Source: JADJWR01 sp963847675
Lineage (GTDB): Bacteria > Pseudomonadota > Gammaproteobacteria > Burkholderiales > Burkholderiaceae_F
NCBI GenBank assembly: GCA_963847675.1
Contig: CAWKAP010000011.1
Span: 1 to 64,000, forward strand
Direction of reading: 5' to 3'
Length of the DNA stretch: 64,000 nt
This document shows, one piece after another, positions 47,931 through 56,666 of this stretch; the stretch's first letter is position 1; every line of letters starts with the position of its first letter. The notes below the pieces were generated by a model. The model did not search any database. It had not been told where the DNA came from and was given only the letters and a program-made list of their open reading frames with translations. The translations under genes and the position numbers were made by a program.

Positions 47931-48164
47931 TCATTCGTAGTGCGTCAGGACCATCTGTCCGATGACGACGAGGATGGCCAGCAGCAACAGGAGCGCGGCG
48001 ACGACGGCCAGCGAGACAGCGTTGAATCGAAAGTAACGGTGCCCGCAGGCGTTGCAGCGAAAGGCCGAACAGAACAGCATGCGCAGCGGCCCGTCCCTGA
48101 TGTGCCGGCGGGAGTAGCGGACAGCATGGCTGTCGCACTTGGGGCAGGACAGGGCAGTGGCCAT
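47931..48164 (-). CDS. Small zinc-ribbon membrane protein
   Basis: 77 residues: CPKCDSHAVRYSRRHIRDGP, LFCSAFRCNACGHRYFRF (two CxxC pairs) and one membrane helix VVAALLLLLAILVVIGQMVL, ending a few residues later. It reads as the N-terminal module of the 292-residue Sel1-repeat protein encoded next (similar cysteine spacing and basic stretch between the pairs), without the repeats. Probably arose by duplication. Function unknown. Confidence 0.75.
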   Translation of the reverse strand: MATALSCPKCDSHAVRYSRRHIRDGPLRMLFCSAFRCNACGHRYFRFNAVSLAVVAALLLLLAILVVIGQMVLTHYE

Positions 48165-48505
48165 GAGATGGTTTGTGCTTGGCGCTTGGGCGAGCAGACT
48201 GGCAATCCGGATGGTGGCGCGGCCGCGGCAGCAACTCGTAACGCCGCCCAGGCGGCCTTTGTCACCGTTACGCGAGCCGGAACCAAGCGTAATCCAATGA
48301 ATCGTGGGAGCGCGGACCGCGCCCCGCCGTTTGTGCCCGTGGCTCGGCCGCGGAGCGGCCGACTCGGCGGCAGGCTCTGGACGGATTGCCCGATATGCCG
48401 GCCATCCGCCGCGAGTGATGTTCGCAGCCTCGCGGGTTCCAGACGCACGTTCGTGTTTAGTATTGCGGCCGCACGTGCCTCCGCCTCTGGGCAGGGTTAA
48501 ACCGG
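48165..48505. other. Intergenic region between divergent genes
   Basis: 341 bases between the minus-strand small zinc-ribbon gene and the plus-strand acyl-CoA synthetase. Must hold both promoters; I see no clear boxes, hairpin or credible gene in it. Confidence 0.4.
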
Positions 48506-50053
48506 ATGATCGGCTACCAGCTCTCCATCAATGCGGCCCGCAACCCGCAGGCCACTGCGCTTTCGTTTGGCGGGCGCTGCCTGACGTACGCGCAACTGAA
48601 CGACGCCGCCAGCCGCCTCGCCAACGGGCTGCTGTCGCTCGGCATCGGACCGGGCGACCGAGTGGCTACGCTTCTGCACAATTGCCCGCAGTTCGTGGTT
48701 GCGCTGTTCGCGGCAGCCAAGATCGGCGCGATCTTCGTGCCGATCAACTTCCGCCTTGCGGCGCGCGAGATCGGATTGACGCTCGACAGCTGCACGCCCG
48801 CAGTGCTGCTGATGGGGCATGGCTTTACGTCGCTGACGGCGAGCCTGGCAGACCGACCCTCCTGGCCGCGCCATACCCTCGAGGTCGACGACCGGCCGCC
48901 CGACCAGGGTGGCGACGGCGCTGCGGACCCGCTCGCGGATTGGATGGGCGGGTTTGGCCATGACGATCCGGCCCGAAGCCTCGATTCAACGGCAACGCTG
49001 ATGTTGCTGCATACGTCCGGAACGACGGGGTTGCCGAAGGGCGCAGTTTTCACGCACGGTACGACGCTGGCCTCGTCGAGCGCCAAGCTCATCGATTTCG
49101 GCCTGTCGAGAGACGATACGGCGGTGGTTTTCGGGCCGCTGTTTCATGCCGGGCCGCTGATGGACCTGGCGTTGCCGCTCTTGCTGCGCGGCGGACGGGT
49201 CGTGATCGGCCCGTCGCGAAACTTCGACCCGGCGCAGCTGCTGCAGACGATCGCGCAGGAGCGTGGCACCGTCGTGCCGATCTACCCGACCATGCTGCGC
49301 CGGGTGCTGGCGCTGCCGACCTTCGAGCCGTTCGATCTCGACTGCCTGCGGCTGATCATCACCGGGGGCGAGCCGGCGCCGCTTCCGGTGATCAGCGGCA
49401 TCCACGAGCGGTTCCCGAACATCGCTTTCGTCAACAATTACGGCAGCACCGAGGGTGGACCGATCACGACCTGGCTCGCGCCGGATGACGGCCGGCGCAA
49501 GATGGGTTCGGTGGGGAAGCCGTCGTTCAGCGTCGAGGTGCGCATCGCCGACGAGGACGGCCGGCCGCTCGGGCCGATGGAGGTCGGTGAGGTGCTGGTG
49601 CGCAGCCCGTTCGTCTGCCACGGCTACTGGCAGCGGCCGGAAGCAACCGCCGAGGCGCTGCGCGACGGCTGGTGGCATACGGGCGATCTCGCCTATCGCG
49701 ACGAGGAAGGTTTCATCTGGATCGCCGGCCGACGGAAGGACATGATCAAGAGCGGTACCGAGAACATCTATCCCCCCGAGGTCGAGCAGGTGATCGCCGG
49801 GATGGCCGGCGTGGTCGAGGTCGGCGTGATCGGAGTGCCGGACGACGACTGGGGCGAATCCGTCGTGGCGTACGTGGTGGTTGCGCCCGGCACGGTGCTG
49901 GATGCCGAACAGGTGATCGGCCATTGCCGCGAGAACCTGGCCAGCTACAAGAAGCCGCGCCACGTGCGCTTCGTCGAAGCACTGCCGCGCAACACGACCA
50001 ACAAGGTCGACAAGGTCCGGCTGCGCGCCATGTTCGCGGCGGAGAAGCCGTAG
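48506..50053 (+). CDS. AMP-dependent acyl-CoA synthetase
   Basis: 515 residues, ANL superfamily, frame intact. AALSFGGRCLTYAQLNDAA-like start, P-loop LLHTSGTTGLPKGAVFTHGT, FGPLFHAGPLMDLALPLLLR, the A5 motif FVNNYGSTEGGPITTW, GWWHTGDLAYRDEEGFIWIA and GRRKDMIKSGTENIYPPEVE, ending NTTNKVDKVRLRAMF with the catalytic Lys. Fits medium/long-chain fatty-acid or aryl-acid CoA ligases; exact acid unknown. It stands alone on the plus strand, converging on the nucleotidyltransferase gene 10 bases later, and is not obviously part of the exosortase block. Confidence 0.85.
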   Translation: MIGYQLSINAARNPQATALSFGGRCLTYAQLNDAASRLANGLLSLGIGPGDRVATLLHNCPQFVVALFAAAKIGAIFVPINFRLAAREIGLTLDSCTPAVLLMGHGFTSLTASLADRPSWPRHTLEVDDRPPDQGGDGAADPLADWMGGFGHDDPARSLDSTATLMLLHTSGTTGLPKGAVFTHGTTLASSSAKLIDFGLSRDDTAVVFGPLFHAGPLMDLALPLLLRGGRVVIGPSRNFDPAQLLQTIAQERGTVVPIYPTMLRRVLALPTFEPFDLDCLRLIITGGEPAPLPVISGIHERFPNIAFVNNYGSTEGGPITTWLAPDDGRRKMGSVGKPSFSVEVRIADEDGRPLGPMEVGEVLVRSPFVCHGYWQRPEATAEALRDGWWHTGDLAYRDEEGFIWIAGRRKDMIKSGTENIYPPEVEQVIAGMAGVVEVGVIGVPDDDWGESVVAYVVVAPGTVLDAEQVIGHCRENLASYKKPRHVRFVEALPRNTTNKVDKVRLRAMFAAEKP

Positions 50054-50062
50054 CTCAGGACG

Positions 50063-51268
50063 TCAGCGGCGCGTACCGTCGTCGGGCTTGCGGGAGAGGC
50101 TTTCCCTGATCCCGCGCACGGCCTTGACCGTCAGGTGTCGCACCAGCAGCCCCGGCGGCATGCGCAGCCAGTGCGCACGAAGGTAGTGCAGCCAGCTGGC
50201 GATGATGATCCCGGCGCGCGGCTCGTCAGGAAACTGCGGCCGGAAGCGGCGATCGAAGATCCAGTCCATCAGCACGTTGAGCAGCGCTCCCGGGCCGCCA
50301 GCCGCCGCGGCCTGCTTGACCGCCGGCGGTACCGGCGTTCCGAGGTGCCGCTCGGTGTGGCGGAGCACGTAATAGAGAGGGCGCTGCAGGCCGTGCAGGC
50401 GGCTGCGCGCGAGCAGCTCGTCCCAGAAGCCCGGGCGCGAGCCGAAATCGCTCAGCAGCTCGTGCAGATCGAAGAGATCGCGCAGCGGACCGCTGACTTC
50501 GTCGTTGAAGAGATGCACGCCGCTGTGCAGCACCATGTCGGCCGGGCCGAGGACGCGCAGACGCGGATTGGCAAGCGGGACCGACGCCGCGATCAACGCC
50601 GACGCATCGGGGCGGAAGCGGCTCGTCAGCGGGACGATCGTGTGGTGTACGTCGAGCGGCGTGTCGCGATCCGGGTGCTGAAGCGGCGGGATCTCGTGCG
50701 CCCATTCCCGGTAGTAGCGCTGGTCGTAGTCGTCCAGATCGGCGGCCTTCCAGCCGCACTCGACGAGGCGCCGTTCGACCTCGTCGATCCGCTCGCGCGG
50801 GAACATCAGGTCCACGTCGCCGACGAAGCGGCCACGTGCCGGCGGCAGTCCGGCAAGCACGTAGGCGGAGCCCTTCATCAGGATCACCGGCACATTCATT
50901 CCCTGCAACGCCCGCAGGACACGGTTGACCTCGAAGCGCACCGCGGTCTGCGCCGACTCGGCCTCGATGGCGGCCGTGCGGAGCTGCTGTCGTGCCTTCG
51001 CGGGTGCACTGCCGAACAGGCCGTGTGCCTCGAGCGTGGCTGCGAGCCTCGACGACAGGCCGTTGAAACGTGCGGACCTCAGCAGCGTGTTCCACTCCCG
51101 CAGCGCCAGGCCCTGAGTGGTCGCGGGGACGAGCAGTGCGCGCAGCAGCAGGTTGCCGCGGATTGTTGGGCTCAGCGAAGCGGCAGCGGAGGGAGAGACC
51201 GGTGCAGGCGGCCGATCTCCTCGATTGCCTCGTCCAGATTCGAATAGGTGAGCGAGTAAAGCTCGCAT
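50063..51268 (-). CDS. Nucleotidyltransferase family protein (NTP_transf_5 type)
   Basis: Up to 401 residues. Core motif FVGDVDLMFPRERIDEVERR (the DxD pair of the Pol-beta-like fold) after ILMKGSAYVLAGLPPARGRF; then LDVHHTIVPLTSRFRPD and ADMVLHSGVHLFNDEVSGPL. This matches the uncharacterised nucleotidyltransferases that sit next to HprK-related kinases, PqqD-like proteins and some lasso-peptide operons. The family start usually corresponds to LLLRALLVPATTQ, so the true start is likely near 51175-51180, just at the kinase stop (a CTGA overlap with a non-standard start is possible). The ATG at 51268 would overlap the kinase by about 97 bases. Confidence 0.72.
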   Translation of the reverse strand: MRALLAHLFESGRGNRGDRPPAPVSPSAAASLSPTIRGNLLLRALLVPATTQGLALREWNTLLRSARFNGLSSRLAATLEAHGLFGSAPAKARQQLRTAAIEAESAQTAVRFEVNRVLRALQGMNVPVILMKGSAYVLAGLPPARGRFVGDVDLMFPRERIDEVERRLVECGWKAADLDDYDQRYYREWAHEIPPLQHPDRDTPLDVHHTIVPLTSRFRPDASALIAASVPLANPRLRVLGPADMVLHSGVHLFNDEVSGPLRDLFDLHELLSDFGSRPGFWDELLARSRLHGLQRPLYYVLRHTERHLGTPVPPAVKQAAAAGGPGALLNVLMDWIFDRRFRPQFPDEPRAGIIIASWLHYLRAHWLRMPPGLLVRHLTVKAVRGIRESLSRKPDDGTRR

Positions 51269-52101
51269 TTCTCGAGGAAGTCGGTGAGCAGGTCGAAACC
51301 GGTGCGCAGCATCGACGAATAATTGACGGAATTGTCGATCAACCAGCGGAATCCGGCGGTCCTGTCCATCTTCCGCACCGTCGTCGGCGCCCCGTGCCGG
51401 AACACCGGCGCGACCACCATGCCCGGACCGGCGGGTTCGTGCGCACGGGCCACGGCGTCCGCGGGTGGCTGCATGTAGGAGACATCACCCTTGTTGGTCC
51501 CGCGGTAGATGCGGCTGAAGCGGGCCCTCGGCGCGCGCGCGGCAACCACCTCCACGGCGCGGTTCTTCAGTGACACCGGCCGCGGATTCGGCAGGACGTT
51601 ACCACTGTCGAAGCAGAACACGGTCATCTCGTCGGACAGCAGCCGCCAGCCGCTCCAGGCCAGCGCGGCGCACAGCGTGCTCTTGCCGGACCCGGACGGC
51701 GCCGGCATGACCAGCGCCCGGCCGTCGCGCTCCAGGACCGCCGAATGCACCACCAGCGGCGCCGTGTCGCCGAGCGCCACGGCCAGGTTCAGCGAGGACT
51801 CCAGTCCGGGGTAGGCATGGTCGAGCGGCAACGGCTGCATCAGGTCGGTGCCGTCGACCCAGATCTGTGCCTGGGGCCGGAAATAGGTGCGCAGCAGCGA
51901 CGGCGACGCGATGCGGATTTCGAAGTCGTCGATGCCCGGCGGATCCTCCACCGGGAAATCGGCGTACATCTGTGCGAATTCTTCGACCAGGCGCGGCAGA
52001 TCGATGCGAAGGTGCGACGTGAACGCGCCCGTGTCGAGGTGGAGGCCTTCGTGCCGCAGGCGGTGCGCCAGCTCACCTGCAGGAATGTCGCCTACCCTCA
52101 T
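51172..52101 (-). CDS. HprK-related kinase A
   Basis: 309 residues. The P-loop of the HPr-kinase/PCK type, LVMPAPSGSGKSTLCAALAW (about residue 145), follows LVVHSAVLERDGRA. Then LLSDEMTVFCFDSGNVLPNP and RPVSLKNRAVEVVA correspond to the Asp-bearing Walker B and the loop after it. C-terminal SVNYSSMLRTGFDLLTDFLE is characteristic of these kinase-like proteins. The bacterial HPr Ser-phosphorylation partner is not in the window; the target of this family is unknown. ATG 52101 overlaps the PqqD-like stop (ATGA). Kinase, PqqD-like protein and nucleotidyltransferase make a fixed trio. Confidence 0.82.
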   Translation of the reverse strand: MRVGDIPAGELAHRLRHEGLHLDTGAFTSHLRIDLPRLVEEFAQMYADFPVEDPPGIDDFEIRIASPSLLRTYFRPQAQIWVDGTDLMQPLPLDHAYPGLESSLNLAVALGDTAPLVVHSAVLERDGRALVMPAPSGSGKSTLCAALAWSGWRLLSDEMTVFCFDSGNVLPNPRPVSLKNRAVEVVAARAPRARFSRIYRGTNKGDVSYMQPPADAVARAHEPAGPGMVVAPVFRHGAPTTVRKMDRTAGFRWLIDNSVNYSSMLRTGFDLLTDFLEKCELYSLTYSNLDEAIEEIGRLHRSLPPLPLR

Positions 52102-52379
52102 CCGTCGGCCGGCTCGATCAGCCCGAGCTCGTCGAGGTGCGCAAGGATCCCGCCGACGTGGTCCGCAAGCCGCGCGTCGTCCGGAACATCCAGAAAAGCA
52201 GCGATGTGCGCGCGGATCTGCCCGTCGTCCGCCATGCCGGCGGTCACGGCCTTGAGAGTCTCGCCGGTCGCGATGTCGAAGATGTGCGTGTCGCCGGACA
52301 GCGGGTTGTAGACGACGAAGTCGCCTTCCCAGTCGCGCATCGGGAGGGCAGTTTCGGCCGTCAGTCGCCACATGGACAT
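52098..52379 (-). CDS. PqqD-like protein of the HprK-related system
   Basis: 93 residues. WEGDFVVYNPLSGDTHIFDI then ATGETLKAV is the PqqD/RRE beta-strand and helix pattern (a fold that binds leader peptides in several peptide-modifying systems), followed by HIAAFLDVPDDARLADHVGG and the closing ILAHLDELGLIEP. Start ATG 52379 (MSMWRL); ATG 52373 is possible. Coupled to the kinase gene by ATGA. Separated from the Tat-signal protein gene upstream by a terminator hairpin, so it may have its own promoter. Confidence 0.8.
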   Translation of the reverse strand: MSMWRLTAETALPMRDWEGDFVVYNPLSGDTHIFDIATGETLKAVTAGMADDGQIRAHIAAFLDVPDDARLADHVGGILAHLDELGLIEPADG

Positions 52380-52502
52380 TTTCGAAACCAACCCGCAGGC
52401 TGACAACGTTACCAGCCCCGGCACCTTCCTGTGCAATGTGCCGGGGCGCTCCGCGAGGGCGCTCAGAGCCGAGAACTGGCCAGGCGGGCTGGCTGAAGTA
52501 AA

Positions 52503-52527
52503 CAGGGAGCGGCATCGCCGCTCCCTG
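52503..52527 (-). terminator. Hairpin terminator after the Tat-signal protein gene
   Basis: Perfect 11-base stem CAGGGAGCGGC / GCCGCTCCCTG with a 3-base loop; on the minus strand it is followed by TTTACTT. It lies 44 bases after the stop of the 52571-53272 gene and should end its transcript. Confidence 0.7.
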
Positions 52528-52570
52528 TCTGATCTGTGACTGAATGCCGAAGCTACCCCGGGGCCACGCC

Positions 52571-53272
52571 TTACGGCGGCGGATCGGGAGCTTCGCAATT
52601 GTGCGGCACGAACTTGACGTCGTCGCCCTTGAAATTCTGCACGCAAGTTTCCTTGTTCGGGTCGCAGCCCTTGCTCTCATAGTAAATCGCGGTACGGTCA
52701 TAGGTCAGCCTGCCGTTCGAGTCGATGACGACCGGGCAGTAGCCCTCCTTGTACAGGCGATAGGCAGTCGACTTATTGATCGTTTCTTCGTAGTCGCCGC
52801 AACCGTCCTTGAGACCGTGTTCCCAATAGCGGACTTTGGTGTACTGGAGGCTGTTCTTGTCGCTCGTGGCGTCCTCGAGGACCCATGGCCCGAGATCGTT
52901 GCGGTCCGCGAAGTACTTGCTGTCGTCCTTGTCGGGTGACGAGCTGCAATTGCCCGGCTTCTCGACGGGGCAATAGACGTTCTTGTACCCGCCTCCAACG
53001 GTGCTGAGTTCTATGGCTTTCTTGGCAGTAATGCCCTTAATGTCCGGAGGCCCGACGACGGACGCGCACACCGAAGCGACCGCGCCCTTCTTGGCCGCAT
53101 AGGCACGCCGGTGGGTGATCGTGACCACCATCGCTGCCGATCCGCCGGCTCCCATCTTGAGGAAACGGCGGCGCGCTGCGACCCGCTTGTCTTCAGCACT
53201 GCCGGCGCTTCCGGGCGTCGGCTCGGAGGCGGGGCGTGGATCGCCTTCGTTGTTACCAATCGGGGTGTTCAA
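52571..53272 (-). CDS. Cys-rich Tat-signal protein of unknown function
   Basis: 233 residues. Twin-arginine signal ARRRFLKMGAGGSAAMVVTI with a following RRAYA-type cleavage region (about residues 33-60). The mature part has about nine Cys in spaced pairs (VCASV, VYCPVEKPGNCSSS, DGCGDYEE, GYCPVV, KGCDPNKETC, PHNCEA) and ends PDPPP. No family recognised. Folded-state export fits a protein that is modified or disulphide-bonded before or after transport. It is upstream of the PqqD/HprK-related/nucleotidyltransferase genes on the same strand and is a candidate substrate for them; that is inference. Lower GC and more Lys than its neighbours. Confidence 0.75.
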   Translation of the reverse strand: MNTPIGNNEGDPRPASEPTPGSAGSAEDKRVAARRRFLKMGAGGSAAMVVTITHRRAYAAKKGAVASVCASVVGPPDIKGITAKKAIELSTVGGGYKNVYCPVEKPGNCSSSPDKDDSKYFADRNDLGPWVLEDATSDKNSLQYTKVRYWEHGLKDGCGDYEETINKSTAYRLYKEGYCPVVIDSNGRLTYDRTAIYYESKGCDPNKETCVQNFKGDDVKFVPHNCEAPDPPP

Positions 53273-53512
53273 TGCGCACCTACCTTCGAATTGAATCGCG
53301 CGGACTCGTCCATCATGCGAGTAACGGCCCGATCGTCAAACCGTTCATCTCTTCAGAAGCAAGTTCCGTGCCCTATAGCCTTGGATGCCTTTAAATTCAA
53401 CTGCTTAAGTCGTGTATCGAGGTCGACAGTATCACGCTGGTCCGGGCACTGTACAAATTTCCGACACCCGGCGCGAAGCGGGTGGACGCGCGGGAAGGGC
53501 CACCTGCCATGC

Positions 53513-54277
53513 CTACGCATTAGCCACAAGGCCCCGGGCGTGCCGAAAAATCGGTTCCAGATCCCCGGAGACGCGCAGCAGCCAGGTCCTGCCGAGGCCG
53601 CGTGGGGTCAGGTAGAGGATAAGGCCGCGCTGTTGCCAGCCGATGCGCCGGACGCCTCGGCGCGAACCAGCTTTAAACAGATCCGTGATCGTGTACGCGC
53701 GGTGGCAGCCGCGCTGTTGTGCGAACCGCAGCATGTGGGTCAGCACCGCCTCGTGCAATCCCTGGCCACGCCAGGCATCGCCGGTGAAGGCATCAGTCGT
53801 ATAGACCTCGCCCGGCGTGAGGTCGACCGGCCGGCCTTCAACGGGACCGCAGTCGTGGAAACGGATCCAGTTGCTGTGCGCGATCCGGCCGTCGACGCGG
53901 GCCACGAAACAACGCTCGCCGGCCCGCAAAGCCTGTTCGAAAGACCACTTGCCGCGCTCTCGCGCCAGTGCTGTCTGCGCGTACTGCAACTCCTGCAGAT
54001 CGGTCAGTTCGCCGAGGGTCTCGATGGGCGGCAGTTCAACCTGAAGATTGAGAACCTCCTCCAGGTCCCCTTCGGCGGCGGGCTCGATTAGGCATTCGAG
54101 GCGCGCGCTGCGTTGCTCGATGGGCTGGGTCAGGTCGATCTCGAACAGTATCTGCAGATCAAGCTTGGCGAGCGGTGAGGCGAGCTTGACAAGGACTCGC
54201 CACGCGAAGACTTCGAAGCCCTGGTAACGGAGATCGGAAACCGCCGTCCGCAGGTAGTTGCGCAGGCGCGTGATCAT
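53513..54277 (-). CDS. GNAT family N-acetyltransferase
   Basis: 254 residues from ATG 54277 (MITRLRNYLRTAVSDLRYQG). Start region is followed by an acidic stretch, then RCFVARVDGRIAHSNWIRFH, VYTTDAFTGDAWRGQGLHEA (acetyl-CoA loop R-G-Q-G) and HMLRFAQQRGCHRAYTITDL. Ends RTWLLRVSGDLEPIFRHA. It resembles the acetyltransferases of surface-glycan and exosortase loci that lack a narrow assignment. A longer start at 54334 exists; the frame further upstream is not credible. Divergent from the next gene. Confidence 0.75.
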   Translation of the reverse strand: MITRLRNYLRTAVSDLRYQGFEVFAWRVLVKLASPLAKLDLQILFEIDLTQPIEQRSARLECLIEPAAEGDLEEVLNLQVELPPIETLGELTDLQELQYAQTALARERGKWSFEQALRAGERCFVARVDGRIAHSNWIRFHDCGPVEGRPVDLTPGEVYTTDAFTGDAWRGQGLHEAVLTHMLRFAQQRGCHRAYTITDLFKAGSRRGVRRIGWQQRGLILYLTPRGLGRTWLLRVSGDLEPIFRHARGLVANA

Positions 54278-54463
54278 CGTGGGGATCGATCGAGGCTCCA
54301 GGCGGGAGCCGGCAGGAAACGTCGCGAAGATCATACATAATCGTCGGCGACGGAAATCATCAACGACGTCTGTCGCGTCAGGGTAGACAGCGGCAGAGCA
54401 GACAGGGATCGTCGAGCGCTGGCTGGCGACTGATCTCCCCCGTTCCTGCCGCGGACCGATTCC

Positions 54464-55579
54464 TTGCTCGTCACTTCCCACAACGGATACGCGTCGCTGC
54501 CGCCGACCGCTGCTCGTCTGTTCGCGGACCCGGGCGCCGGCGATCTGCTGCGAAGCCACGCGTGGCTGCAAAACGCCGAGCGCAACGGACTGAGGCCCGG
54601 TGACCGCTTGCGGATCTACTCGGTGCAGCCTGCTCAAGATGAGCCACCGCTCGCTCTTTTTCCGGCCACCTACTCCCGCCTCTATCCGAGCCATCCTCAG
54701 GCACGCGTTCTGCACTTCACGCTGCCCGAAGACCAGGACTTCGTGCCGCTTGCTCCGACCGGCGCGGCGCTACCCGGCGGGGTCGCTGCTGCTGTGTTCG
54801 ACGCCCTGCATGGCGGGCCGCCGACGCATGACGTGATCCGCTTCAGCCCGCTGCTTTCGTCAGCGCCGCTGGCGGCCGAGGTCGTCGCTGCGCTTCGGAG
54901 CACCGACCACTTCGTGCAGGTCTACCGCCACCCACCGGCGCGATACGAAGCCGTAGCAGGAATGTCTGCGCAGGCTTACCTGGCGGCGCGTCCGCGTTCG
55001 CTGCGTGAATCGCTCGAACGCAATACGCGGCTCCTTCTGGAAGGCGGGCGCGGACGTTTCCACTTCCCGTGCAACCGCGAATTGCTCGAGGCCACCTGGG
55101 GCGACGTGCGTCGCATCGTGGAGTCGACCCCCGTCGAAGGCGAACCGGAAAGGCCGAACTACCTGGGCAGCATGATGGCACTGGCCGCCAGCCACGGCGC
55201 CCTCCGCCTCGGGCTCTTTTACCTCGACGGAGTGCCGGTGGCGATGCAGTTCTGGATCGTCAGCGCCGGGATTGCCCGCTGTCTGCGCATCTGGAGTGCC
55301 CAGGACCAGCGGGTGTTTCCGATCGACGACGTTCTGACCCAGATGATGGCGGTGTGCCTGATCGACGGCGATCGGGCAGCGGTATTGGACTTCGGCGTCA
55401 TCGACGAGGAGTTTGCCGGCAACTGGGCGCCGCAGTCGCGCGAGCGGATCGGGATCGCCGCATTCACCCGGCGCACCTTGCGCGGACTGCGCGGCGCTGT
55501 GCGGCATGTCGGCGCACAGCGGGCGAAGTCACTGCCGGGGCGGATCCTGCAGCGCCTGAAGGGAGCAAGGCGGAGCTGA
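54464..55579 (+). CDS. FemAB/BioF2-like acyltransferase (GNAT superfamily)
   Basis: 371 residues. SHAWLQNAERNGLRPGDRLR near the N-terminus and the C-terminal acetyltransferase half: RPRSLRESLERNTRLLLEGG, ALAASHGALRLGLFYLDGVP, VAMQFWIVSAGIARCLRIWS and LDFGVIDEEFAGNWAPQSRE. This is the pattern of GNAT 'BioF2-like' proteins that modify surface sugars or peptides. Start TTG 54464; no better start is present. Divergently paired with the GNAT gene at 53513, sharing a ~186-base promoter gap. Confidence 0.72.
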   Translation: MLVTSHNGYASLPPTAARLFADPGAGDLLRSHAWLQNAERNGLRPGDRLRIYSVQPAQDEPPLALFPATYSRLYPSHPQARVLHFTLPEDQDFVPLAPTGAALPGGVAAAVFDALHGGPPTHDVIRFSPLLSSAPLAAEVVAALRSTDHFVQVYRHPPARYEAVAGMSAQAYLAARPRSLRESLERNTRLLLEGGRGRFHFPCNRELLEATWGDVRRIVESTPVEGEPERPNYLGSMMALAASHGALRLGLFYLDGVPVAMQFWIVSAGIARCLRIWSAQDQRVFPIDDVLTQMMAVCLIDGDRAAVLDFGVIDEEFAGNWAPQSRERIGIAAFTRRTLRGLRGAVRHVGAQRAKSLPGRILQRLKGARRS

Positions 55580-55616
55580 GGGCAGCTGCTGGCTTGCGCT
55601 CGTCGCGCGAGTGCGC

Positions 55617-56666
55617 TCAGGAGGTCCCGAAGCGCGTTTTCGACGGCCCTTTGCGGGCGCGTGTCGCCAACTGCGATAGCGACGGAATACGCTGCACCGC
55701 CTCACGCAGGCCGTTCGGGAAACAGCGCAATGACCAGCATGATGATCACGCCCATCGCGCCCAGGTGCCAGTTCAGCAGCTTGCTCCAGGTGAACGTGGC
55801 GAGCAGTTCGACGAAGAACGCGCCGACGACGGGCCCGAGCACGGTGCCGGCACCGCCGAGCAGGAAGATGACGAACGCTCTTCACGGAGATCGCCATGTC
55901 GAAGACCGACGGCGGATCGATGTAGGTCATCCGGTAGGCATTGATGCTGCCGACGAGTGCCGGTCATCGCCGCGCTGATCATCCAGACCGTGGTCTTGTA
56001 GCGCGTGGTGTGCAGGCCGCCGGCCTCGGCCTTCGTCTTCGTTGTCGCGGATCGCCTGGCAGGCAATGCCCAGCCGGCGCCGGCTGAACTCCCAGGTGAT
56101 CCAGGTCTCGCGAGCGCCATCGCGCCGAGAAACGGTAGTAGAAGGCATCACCGCACTGACGATGGGTCCGCCCGGCGGCAGCGGCAGCGACATCCCCATG
56201 CCGCCGCCGGTCAGGCGTGTCGTGTTGCTGACGATCTCCTTGACCGCCTCGTTCAGCCCGAGCGTGGCGATCGCGAAGTAGTGGCCTTTCAGCCGCAGCA
56301 GCGGCGGGCCGATCAGCAGCACCAGCATCGCGCACAGCGACGGCGCCGGCGAGCAGCGCGAGCGCGAACGGCGCTTCCAGCCTGACCATGAGCACCGCCG
56401 TCGACGTAGCCGCCGAGCCCGAAGAACACGACATTGCCGAACGCGGGATAGCCCGTGTAGCCGGCCATCAGGTTGATGCCCTGCGCGAGCATCGCGTACA
56501 TGAAGATGTTGGCGCGCGATCCGCAGCCAGTAGGGATTCAGCAGGGCCGGCCCGGCCAGCAGCAGCGCGGCGGCGGCGAGCACCAGCAGCGTGCCGACGA
56601 GCGCGCGGCCGCGCCTGCCGACGGCGCGGTTGCCGGCGGCCCGTCGAGCTGGCCGTGCGTCAGCAT
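55617..56666 (-). CDS. livM: LIV-type ABC transporter permease (LivM)
   Basis: About 350 residues, inner-membrane permease. Pieces in three frames: ALVGTLLVLAAAALLLAGPA, YAMLAQGINLMAGYTGYPAF then GNVVFFGLGGYV (a LivM hallmark), LKGHYFAIATLGLNEAVKEI and TWEFSRRRLGIACQAIRDNE (the coupling-helix EAA-like loop), and the end FPNGLREAVQRIPSL. At least six frame switches. ATG 56666 overlaps the livH stop. Cognate ATPases are encoded divergently (61987 and 62766). Confidence 0.8.
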
